6,514 bases of DNA, taken from an uncultured Alphaproteobacteria bacterium (GTDB lineage Bacteria; Pseudomonadota; Alphaproteobacteria; Puniceispirillales; Puniceispirillaceae). The position numbers were made by a program, and so were the translations under genes. Positions 1 to 6,185 of this stretch are shown piece after piece (position 1 is the first letter of the stretch; every line of letters starts with the position of its first letter). The stretch covers positions 1 to 6,514 of the forward strand of contig CAJWDO010000097.1 of NCBI GenBank assembly GCA_913031555.1, written 5' to 3'. The notes beneath the pieces are model-generated. The model worked only from the letters and a program-made list of their open reading frames with translations, had not been told where the DNA came from and searched no databases.

Positions 1-884
1 CCGCCACTGTCGTGGTGCTTGTCGGCACCTTCTATCCGCTGGCGCTGGAAATGGTGACCGGCGCGCGGATCACCGTCGGCCCGCCCTATTTCGACGCCAC
101 CTTCAACCCGATCATGGCTGCTCTCGTCGCCGCAATGGCGCTGGGTCCGCTGCTGGTCTGGCGCCGTGGCACATTGCCGTCTCTACGTGTCAGTCTCGGC
201 ATGGCGGCGGCGGGCGCGGTGTTCGCAATGCTGGTCGGCATCTTGATGGCATCTGATATCAGTGCGGCTGGAATTGCGGGACTCGGCCTTCTTGGCTGGC
301 TGGCGCTGGCCATTGGAGGTGATATCCTGCATCGGCTGAAGCCATGGCGCGGCGGCACCGGAACACGCGCGGCGGCGCTGCCGATGCCTGTCTGGGGCAT
401 GTGGACGGCGCATGCCGGCATGGTGGTGTTTCTTGTTGGCGCGCTTGGCAATGGTCTGTTCCAGACGGAAGTGATTGTCCGCGCCCTGCCGGGTGACAGT
501 GTCGATGTTGCCGGCAAAACAATGACGCTTCGCGCCGTCGAGGCCCGACAGGGACCTAACTACGTGACCGAGACCGCCATCATCGAAGTCCGTGACGGCG
601 CCGATATCGTGGCCTTTATGACGCCGGAAAAGCGTTTCTACAACGCCGAGCGCCAGACCACCACCGAGGCAGCTATCCGGCCGCGCATTGGCGGCGATGA
701 CTATGCCGTTCTTGGTGATGGCGACGCTGCCAGCGGTTACACACTGCGCCTCTATCGCAAACCCTTTGTCAGCTGGATCTGGGCCGGCGCCGGGCTGATG
801 GCCGTTGGTGGCGCGATGGCCGCGCTTGGCCGCAGGCAGCGTCGCACGTCTGTGCTGGCCAGTTCCGTCCAGACCGCGACATGA
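1..884 (+). CDS. ccmF: Cytochrome c haem lyase subunit CcmF, C-terminal part (5' truncated)
   Basis: CcmF is the large integral membrane core of the System I haem lyase, which takes haem from holo-CcmE and attaches it to the CXXCH cysteines of apocytochrome c on the outer face of the membrane. The reading frame is open from the left edge (first whole codon at 3); GTG 12 is only the first start-like codon, not the real start, since family members have several hundred more residues upstream, including the WWD haem-handling region. Seen here, numbering from GTG 12: the conserved VGPPYFDATFNP stretch (about 22-33), hydrophobic helices near 36-50, 62-80 and 85-103, a helix with WGMWTAHAG (127-135) whose His134 (codon 411-413) matches the family's second transmembrane haem-b ligand, a periplasmic domain of about 150-250, and a last helix near 254-272 followed by basic residues. 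The stop TGA 882-884 overlaps the ccmG start by 4 bp. Confidence 0.95.
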   Translation, partial: ATVVVLVGTFYPLALEMVTGARITVGPPYFDATFNPIMAALVAAMALGPLLVWRRGTLPSLRVSLGMAAAGAVFAMLVGILMASDISAAGIAGLGLLGWLALAIGGDILHRLKPWRGGTGTRAAALPMPVWGMWTAHAGMVVFLVGALGNGLFQTEVIVRALPGDSVDVAGKTMTLRAVEARQGPNYVTETAIIEVRDGADIVAFMTPEKRFYNAERQTTTEAAIRPRIGGDDYAVLGDGDAASGYTLRLYRKPFVSWIWAGAGLMAVGGAMAALGRRQRRTSVLASSVQTAT

Positions 885-1465
885 CCAAACCCGCCGCCAG
901 CAGCACGAAACGATCGCGCCTGTCATTCATCATTCCACTTGCCGGGTTTTTGGTTCTGGCAGGTTTTGCGACCATGGCGCTTCTGGCGACATTGCGCGGT
1001 GATCGCGATGTATCGCAGCTTCCCTCGGCGATGGTCGGCAAACCCGCACCGTCAATCATGCTGCCGGCAATCATGCTGCCGGGCCTGATTGACAAGGGGC
1101 GACGTGTATCGGCATCCGACTTCGCCGGCCGGGCCTTCCTTGTCAATGTATTTGCCAGCTGGTGCGCACCCTGCCGCGCAGAAGCGCCGGCACTGGCGCT
1201 GCTGTCCGAGGACATCCCGATCTTCGGCATTGCCTATAAGGACCGGCCCGAGGACACACGGGACTTTCTGACGGATTACGGCAATCCCTTCGCCGCCATA
1301 GGGCTTGATCGCGATGGTAATGGCGGTATGAAATGGGGCGTCTATGGTGTGCCTGAGACGTTTCTGGTCGATGCCGATGGCACAATCCTGCTGCGCCATG
1401 CCGGCCCGATTGACAGGCGGGTTCTTGACGAGGTGCTGTTGCCGGCGATTGGCAGACTGCCATGA
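881..1465 (+). CDS. ccmG: Thiol:disulfide interchange protein CcmG (DsbE family)
   Basis: Membrane-anchored periplasmic thioredoxin-like protein that keeps the apocytochrome c haem-binding cysteines, or CcmH, reduced; it is normally recharged by CcdA or DsbD. The protein has 194 residues, usual for the family. Basic residues at the N-terminus precede one signal-anchor helix (about 14-38). The thioredoxin fold follows, with active site W94-C95-A-P-C98, the acidic AEAP segment typical of CcmG directly after it, and the GVP cis-proline at P158 in GVYGVPETFLVD. The start ATG 881 lies within the ccmF stop (ATGA overlap) with no clear Shine-Dalgarno sequence, which points to translational coupling. 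Oddity: residues 59-63 (IMLPA) and 64-68 (IMLPG) come from a perfect 15 bp tandem duplication just after the GKPAP motif, in the first strand of the fold. All catalytic residues are intact. Confidence 0.95.
   Translation: MTKPAASSTKRSRLSFIIPLAGFLVLAGFATMALLATLRGDRDVSQLPSAMVGKPAPSIMLPAIMLPGLIDKGRRVSASDFAGRAFLVNVFASWCAPCRAEAPALALLSEDIPIFGIAYKDRPEDTRDFLTDYGNPFAAIGLDRDGNGGMKWGVYGVPETFLVDADGTILLRHAGPIDRRVLDEVLLPAIGRLP
1053..1082 (+). repeat. Perfect 15 bp tandem duplication inside ccmG
   Basis: CAATCATGCTGCCGG occurs twice back to back (1053-1067 and 1068-1082) with no mismatch. The unit is a multiple of three, so the frame is kept and five residues (IMLPA then IMLPG) are repeated. In other CcmG proteins the GKPAP motif is usually followed by a single short strand ending in LP; the second copy here looks like an insertion. 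A slippage-type duplication is the simplest origin. That the two copies are identical even at third positions suggests it is recent. Confidence 0.9.
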
Positions 1466-3042
1466 TGCGCGGACTGTCCCGCATTTTGAGATCCGGACTG
1501 GCGCTGGCGCTGTTGGCATTGATGGCAGCACCACTGCCGGCCACCGCCATCACACCCGAGGAAATGCTGGCCGACCCGGTTCTGGAATCGCGGGCGCGGG
1601 CGTTGTCGAAACAACTTCGCTGCCTTGTCTGCCAGAACCAGTCGATTGATGATTCGGATGCCGAACTGGCCCGCGACCTGCGCATCGAGGTTCGCAAGCA
1701 TCTTGCCACCGGTGCCGAGGACGGTGAAATCCTCGCCGCGATTCGTGACACTTATGGTGATTATGTGTTGCTGAATCCACCAGTCTCACCGGGCACCTAT
1801 ATCCTGTGGGGCGCACCAGTCGTGATCCTTCTTGGCGGGCTGGCCATTGTGCTGGCCGGGCGCAGGCGCCGCGATGAGGATGAGGTGGACGCACCGGAGG
1901 ATGAGGCCGGCCCCACCTTGCCAGCGACCCCCACCGGCGGTGGCATCGACGGGCGCATCGCGCTGGCGCTTGCCAGCCTTGTGATGGCATCCAGTCTCGG
2001 TCTGTATCTCGTGCTTGGCCGCGCCGATCTGCCGTCACGCCCGCTGGCCGATCGCGGGGCCGAGATTGCCGCCGCCTCCGAGCAGGCGCAGACAGTCGCG
2101 CAGGACCGCGATGCCGCGCTCACGCAAGCCCGCGACCAGGTTAGCAGAACCCCTGAGGATGTCGGCGCGTGGCTTCAGCTTGCCATGGCGGCGGCAGGCA
2201 CCGACAGCGCAACCGAGATCATGGCCCTTGAACAGGCCGAAAAACTGACAGGGGGCGAGCCCGCCATCCGCGCCCTGCGTGCCGAGGCGATGGCCCGCGC
2301 CGCCGAAGGCCAGGTCACGCCGCCGGCGCGCGCGTTGATCGCGGAGATTCTGACCGCCAGCCCGACCGAGCCGCGGGCGCTGTACCTGTCGGGTCTGGCC
2401 GCCTATCAGGATGGGGATTATGCCGCCGCCGTTCGCATCTGGCGGCGGCTGGAGACGCTGTCACCGCCGGATGCGCCCTGGATGAAGCTGCTGGCCGAGA
2501 ATATCGCTGACGCAGCGCGATCCGGCGGGGTCGATCCCGACAGCGTCGCTCCTGTCCCACCCGGACCGGATGCCGAAGCCGTCGCCGATGCCGCCGATAT
2601 GACTGATGATGAGCGCGCGGCGATGATCACGGGCATGGTCGAGGGGCTTGCCACCCGTCTTGCCGAGGAACCCGGGGATATCGAAGGGTGGCGGCGGTTG
2701 ATCCGCGCCTATCAGGTGCTGGAACGACCCGACGATCTTCAGGCGGCATTGATCGGGCTTTCCGACGCCATGCCGGATGACATCGACGCACAGCTGTCGG
2801 CGCTTGAACATATGGTCGTGGCACAGCTTGAGGCCAGCTTTACCACTGCATCGAAGCGGCTTCTTGAACGGGTTGAGGCACTGGACCCGGAGCGCCCGGA
2901 GGGGCTCTATATCAGGGGGCATTTCGCCCGGCAGGCAGGCGATACCGCCCGCGCCCGCGCTCTGTGGGAACAGCTCTATGCCAGCCTTCCTGACGATGCG
3001 CCCATCGCCCCGCAGCTTCGCCGCGCCATCGACGGGCTCTGA
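1462..3042 (+). CDS. ccmH: CcmH-CcmI fusion, cytochrome c maturation thiol-oxidoreductase plus TPR apocytochrome chaperone
   Basis: 526 residues. Part 1 (about 1-133) is CcmH: a signal peptide ending near ATA-I30, then LRCLVCQNQSI with the redox pair C54/C57, a three-helix domain through YGDYVLLNPP, and a membrane helix about 112-132. Four arginines (134-137) and a short acidic, Pro/Gly-rich linker follow. Part 2 is CcmI-like: a second helix (about 166-186) leading into LGRADLPSRPLADR, typical of the start of the CcmI periplasmic region, then TPR-like helices to the C-terminus. CcmH reduces or holds apocytochrome thiols with CcmG; CcmI binds the apocytochrome C-terminus. Topology predicted: CcmH and TPR domains both periplasmic, linker cytoplasmic. 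E. coli CcmH is fused in the same way but is only about 350 residues; alphaproteobacteria more often have separate genes. The extra length here is explained by two copies of the TPR module (about 229-350 and 401-526). ATG 1462 overlaps the ccmG stop as ATGA; ATG 1465 is an equally possible start. Confidence 0.92.
   Translation: MMRGLSRILRSGLALALLALMAAPLPATAITPEEMLADPVLESRARALSKQLRCLVCQNQSIDDSDAELARDLRIEVRKHLATGAEDGEILAAIRDTYGDYVLLNPPVSPGTYILWGAPVVILLGGLAIVLAGRRRRDEDEVDAPEDEAGPTLPATPTGGGIDGRIALALASLVMASSLGLYLVLGRADLPSRPLADRGAEIAAASEQAQTVAQDRDAALTQARDQVSRTPEDVGAWLQLAMAAAGTDSATEIMALEQAEKLTGGEPAIRALRAEAMARAAEGQVTPPARALIAEILTASPTEPRALYLSGLAAYQDGDYAAAVRIWRRLETLSPPDAPWMKLLAENIADAARSGGVDPDSVAPVPPGPDAEAVADAADMTDDERAAMITGMVEGLATRLAEEPGDIEGWRRLIRAYQVLERPDDLQAALIGLSDAMPDDIDAQLSALEHMVVAQLEASFTTASKRLLERVEALDPERPEGLYIRGHFARQAGDTARARALWEQLYASLPDDAPIAPQLRRAIDGL
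2146..3039 (+). repeat. Diverged internal duplication of the CcmI TPR module (protein level)
   Basis: Two segments of the CcmH-CcmI protein align almost without gaps: copy A residues about 229-350 (2146-2511) and copy B about 401-526 (2662-3039). Matching positions are W237/W410 (PEDVGAW against PGDIEGW) at an offset of 173 and then, at a constant offset of 175, P301/P476, P304/P479, L307/L482, Y308/Y483, G311/G486, GD 318-319/493-494, W327/W502, L330/L505, P335/P510, DAP 337-339/512-514 and I348/I523. The DNA copies are not visibly similar, so the duplication is old or has been selected to diverge. Between the copies is a Pro/Asp/Ala-rich linker (about 352-380). Confidence 0.75.
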
Positions 3043-3052
3043 TCCCTATACG

Positions 3053-3754
3053 CTACCCGCGCCGGCGGTGCCGCCGTGCAGTGTCGGGCACCAGTCCCTG
3101 AGGCGCCGCAAAGACGCTGTCCGCTCCCAGAAGAAACAGCCTTGTTGTCGTCCCATGAAGCGCCGCCAGCGCCGCATCACGGCAATCAAGCCCGCCGGTC
3201 AGCACACCGAAGGCCGGCACCACTATCCGCGTTGATGTCTGCACGAAACAGGGTCGTCTGAGGCGTGCGCCACGATGGCTGACCACACCGGCTGGATGGT
3301 AATGGGCACTTATCTCGGGGCGTTGGTCCGCTTCATCCATGATATGGCGAAAGACAATCCCGCCCTCTTCATGCACGGCGCAGGCGCGGTGCCCGGGCGG
3401 CACGAAACTCTGGTCATGATTGCCTTCGACCCAGATCGTGTCACGCGCCTCGGTGATATCCAACAGTGTCTGCCGGTCCTGCGGTACCATCCGCGTCCAG
3501 GCCGCGCCGTCATGAAAGACATCGCCAAGGAACAACAGGCGCCTCGGTGCCAGTTCGGTGAGGACCTGCACCAGCCTCGCCAGCGTCTGCGCGGTATCAT
3601 AAGGTGGCAGGAACTGCCCCGACCGGTGGTATGAGCTGCCCTTCTCCAGATGCAGATCGCCGACAATCAGCAATGAGGCATCGCGCCAGAACAGCGCCCC
3701 CGACGGGTGCATATCAAAGCCGTGACCGGCGAAATCAGTGGATCGATTCGACAT
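3053..3754 (-). CDS. pdeM: Ligase-associated DNA damage response endonuclease PdeM (metallophosphoesterase)
   Basis: Calcineurin-like metallophosphoesterase of the ligase-associated DNA repair cluster, thought to act as a nuclease or phosphodiesterase during lesion processing in the cytoplasm. With the start at ATG 3754 it has 233 residues, normal for the family. Metal-site motifs in order: D33-L-H35 in VGDLHLEKGSS, GD at 77-78 in LGDVFHDG, GNHD 111-114, and H151-Y-H153 in ISAHYHPAG. The family signatures PPYDTAQTLARL (50-61) and PAFGVLTGGLD (180-190) are also present. ATG 3754 was chosen because the protein then begins just before GFDMHPSGALFW, as family members do; the frame stays open upstream to 3811, but that would deepen the overlap with the helicase gene. 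The start lies 17 nt upstream of the helicase stop, so translation is probably coupled; an AG-rich GAAGAGGA lies rather far upstream (about 3772-3779). An Ala stands where most members have Gly before the first His of the last motif. Confidence 0.92.
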   Translation of the reverse strand: MSNRSTDFAGHGFDMHPSGALFWRDASLLIVGDLHLEKGSSYHRSGQFLPPYDTAQTLARLVQVLTELAPRRLLFLGDVFHDGAAWTRMVPQDRQTLLDITEARDTIWVEGNHDQSFVPPGHRACAVHEEGGIVFRHIMDEADQRPEISAHYHPAGVVSHRGARLRRPCFVQTSTRIVVPAFGVLTGGLDCRDAALAALHGTTTRLFLLGADSVFAAPQGLVPDTARRHRRRG

Positions 3755-6185
3755 TGGCGGCGCGGATGATGTCCTCTTCCATGTCCGACAGCAATTCATC
3801 GCCATCGTCACTGTGAACGGTATTCTCGCGGGCGATCTGCATGATCACCGGCACTGCCATGGGCGATATCATATCCAGGTGTCGGCAGACAATCTTTCCG
3901 GCGATTTCCTGCAGCGTGTCGGCCAGCCTGCCAGCATCGATCAGCCCCTGCATGGCATCACGCCGCACCGCTTTCAGCAGGATGTGATCGGGCTCATGCC
4001 GGCGCAGTACGTCATAGATCAGGTCCGAACTGAACAGGATCTGGCGGCCTGTCTTGACCTGTCCCGGATGGCGTCTCTCAACCAGCCCGGAAATGATCGC
4101 GGTATCCCGGAACAGGCGTTTCAGCAGCGGCGTGTCCTGCAGCCATTCCTCGAATTCCTCGGTCATGATGTCCGGGTTCAACAGGCTTTCCACCTCTTCC
4201 GGCGGGGTCAGCGACCAGACGGCAAGCGCATAGTCGGTCATCGAAAATCCCAGAGGCCGCAGGCCGGCACGTTTCATTCTTCGAAGCATCAGAAAACCAA
4301 GTGTCTGGTTGGCGTTGCGGCCGGCAAAGCTGTAGATGACGGTGTGGTAACGCTTGCGATGCGGGAAAATCTCGACAAGCAGCGTCTTCGCATCGGGAAG
4401 CGCCGAGCGGCTGCCATGCAGCGCCAGCCAGTCACGAATCTGGTCGGGAAGCCCGGCCCAGGCGCGGCGGCTGCCGATCAACTGCCGGACGGCAAGCGAA
4501 AGGTTGGTAGACAACGGCAGGCGGCCGCCACCATAGCTCGGGATCTGCGCCTCACCGCCACGCGCCTTCGAGACCATGACGGCAGCATTGCTGATGCCTT
4601 CATAGGTCAACACCTGCCCGCCAAACAGGAAGGTGTCACCCGGCGACAGATTGACGACGAAATTCTCTTCAATACTGCCAAGCGTCCGGTTGCGAAGCTT
4701 TACCTTCATCATCGGGGATTCAACGATGGTGCCGATATTCATCCGGTATTGCCGCGCCATCCGTGGCTCGCGGAGCGCGATCATCCCGTCCTTCAGCGTT
4801 GCCAGACGGCTATATTGCGGATAGGCCGCCAGCGCATATCCGCCATTGCTGACAAAACCCACCACCTCGTCAAATTCCTGCCGCCCCATATCGGCGTAGG
4901 GCGCGGCGCGAATGACTTCAAGATACAGCGCCTCCGGCTCAAAGGCGCCGCTGCAGGCGACGCCGAAAACATGCTGCGCCAGCACATCGAAACCGCCACG
5001 CCGGAACTGCGCGCCATCCAGCCTGTTATGGGCGATCTCGGTCTGGGCAGCGACGCATTCCAGATATTCGAACCTGTTGGTCGGCACAAGAATGGCCCGG
5101 CTTGGCTCATTCAGCCGGTGATTGGCCCGCCCGACACGCTGCAGCAGGCGGCTGACTCCCTTTGGCGCGCCAACCTGGATGACAAGATCGACATCGGCCC
5201 AGTCAAGACCGAGATCGAGCGAGCTTGTTGCCACCACGCAGTCAAGACCACCGGCCGCCATCCGCGCCTCGACCTTGCGCCGAAGTTCACGTTCCAGAGA
5301 CCCGTGATGCACCGCGATCCTGAGATTGCGGTCATTCAGCTGCCACAGGCGCTGAAACACGAATTCCGCCTGCGCCCGCGTATTCACGAACACGACACTC
5401 ATCCGCGCGCCGGCAATCTGTTCATAGACCTCGTCCAGCGCGTGGCGCGCCATGTGACCCGACCAGGGAATGCGGTTTTCGGTTTGCAGGATGTCGATCA
5501 CCGGCGGCACCGCCTGCGGCACGGTGACGATCCTGCCACCACGACGACAGAGCCAGTCACGCGCCAGCTTTGGTCTGTCTATGGTCGCCGACAGGCCAAT
5601 CCGCCGCGCCCGCGGGGCCAGTGTGGCAAGCCGTGCCAGATTCAGGCTGAGAAGATCGCCGCGCTTGTTGTCAAAAAAGGCGTGAAGCTCATCGACAATA
5701 ATGTATCGCAACCCGCTGAAATAGGTGCCGGCATCCTCATAGGACAGCAACAGGGCCAGCGACTCCGGCGTTGTCATCAGGAAATCGGGCGGCTTTTTCT
5801 TCTGCCGCTGACGCCGCGATTGCGGGGTATCGCCGGTGCGGGTCTCGAATGTCACCGGCAGGTCCAGCGCCTCGATCGGTGTCGCGATATTGCGATGCAC
5901 ATCGACCGTCAGCGCCTTCAGCGGCGATATGTAGAGCGTGTGAAGCTGACCGTTTGAACCGCGTTCATCGATATCGAGAAAGGATGGCAGGAACCCGGCG
6001 AGGGTCTTGCCGGCACCGGTTGGCGCAAACACGATGACATCACGGCGCGCCAGCGCATGTTCGGCCGCCTCGATCTGGTGATCGAACCATCGCCAGCCCC
6101 GTTCCTGCAACCAGCCTGTCAGCGGGTGGGACTGGAGGCGCGCCGGCGGCTTCCTATATTGACTGTCATGACCTGGTTGAACCAT
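3735..6185 (-). CDS. Ligase-associated DNA damage response DEXH-box helicase (Lhr family)
   Basis: Superfamily 2 ATP-dependent helicase of the Lhr-core type that travels with PdeM, an MBL exonuclease and an ATP-dependent ligase; related Lhr enzymes translocate 3'-5' on single-stranded DNA. 816 residues from ATG 6185, within the usual size of this subfamily. Motifs: HQ at 36-37, Walker A APTGAGKT 54-61, TTPESL 138-143, DELH 165-168, SAT 199-201, VFVNTR 265-270, ATSSLDLGLDW 319-329, QRVGRANHR 349-357. Then come a winged-helix region and the Lhr-core C-terminal domain, with GSIEENFV (503-510), LLVEIFPHRKRYH (602-614), a GRNANQTLGFLMLRR stretch (622-636), and a conserved tail LDMISPMAVPVIMQIARE. 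The frame remains open upstream to 6506, but that part is antisense to the exonuclease gene and has no helicase-like sequence; ATG 6185 is the last ATG before the conserved GWLQERGW..FDHQ. A TTG at 6110 is a weaker alternative. The gene overlaps the exonuclease start by 18 bp and pdeM by 20 bp. Confidence 0.94.
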   Translation of the reverse strand: MVQPGHDSQYRKPPARLQSHPLTGWLQERGWRWFDHQIEAAEHALARRDVIVFAPTGAGKTLAGFLPSFLDIDERGSNGQLHTLYISPLKALTVDVHRNIATPIEALDLPVTFETRTGDTPQSRRQRQKKKPPDFLMTTPESLALLLSYEDAGTYFSGLRYIIVDELHAFFDNKRGDLLSLNLARLATLAPRARRIGLSATIDRPKLARDWLCRRGGRIVTVPQAVPPVIDILQTENRIPWSGHMARHALDEVYEQIAGARMSVVFVNTRAQAEFVFQRLWQLNDRNLRIAVHHGSLERELRRKVEARMAAGGLDCVVATSSLDLGLDWADVDLVIQVGAPKGVSRLLQRVGRANHRLNEPSRAILVPTNRFEYLECVAAQTEIAHNRLDGAQFRRGGFDVLAQHVFGVACSGAFEPEALYLEVIRAAPYADMGRQEFDEVVGFVSNGGYALAAYPQYSRLATLKDGMIALREPRMARQYRMNIGTIVESPMMKVKLRNRTLGSIEENFVVNLSPGDTFLFGGQVLTYEGISNAAVMVSKARGGEAQIPSYGGGRLPLSTNLSLAVRQLIGSRRAWAGLPDQIRDWLALHGSRSALPDAKTLLVEIFPHRKRYHTVIYSFAGRNANQTLGFLMLRRMKRAGLRPLGFSMTDYALAVWSLTPPEEVESLLNPDIMTEEFEEWLQDTPLLKRLFRDTAIISGLVERRHPGQVKTGRQILFSSDLIYDVLRRHEPDHILLKAVRRDAMQGLIDAGRLADTLQEIAGKIVCRHLDMISPMAVPVIMQIARENTVHSDDGDELLSDMEEDIIRAANVESIH
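6155..6160 (+). promoter_or_regulatory. Possible -10 element for the exonuclease gene
   Basis: TATATT matches TATAAT at five of six positions and ends 7 nt before ATG 6168, placing a transcription start at or next to the A of the start codon. No convincing -35 hexamer is seen at 16-18 bp spacing (CTGGAG at 6132-6137 is poor). It lies inside codons 9-11 of the helicase gene on the other strand. Prediction only. Confidence 0.35.

Noticed and set aside
183..926. 247-codon open frame on the minus strand opposite ccmF
   Set aside because: Low-complexity translation without family features; ccmF on the other strand has clear conserved motifs.
3060..3080. GC-rich inverted repeat (GGCGGTGCCGCC) near the convergent stops as a terminator
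   Set aside because: It has almost no loop, no T-run on either strand, and lies within pdeM codons for Gly, Thr and Ala; chance in GC-rich sequence explains it.
3755..3811. Upstream 19-codon extension of the PdeM frame
   Set aside because: The extra residues overlap the conserved helicase tail further and do not resemble PdeM N-termini; ATG 3754 fits the family start and a coupled stop-start arrangement.
3738..5957. 739-codon open frame on the plus strand
   Set aside because: It lies wholly antisense to the helicase, in exactly complementary codon register, which often stays open in GC-rich genes. Its product has no recognisable domain, whereas the helicase frame carries every expected motif.
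6159..6164. TTGACT as a -35 element on the plus strand
   Set aside because: It is a good hexamer match but no -10 element lies 16-18 bp downstream, and it would place transcription inside the exonuclease gene.
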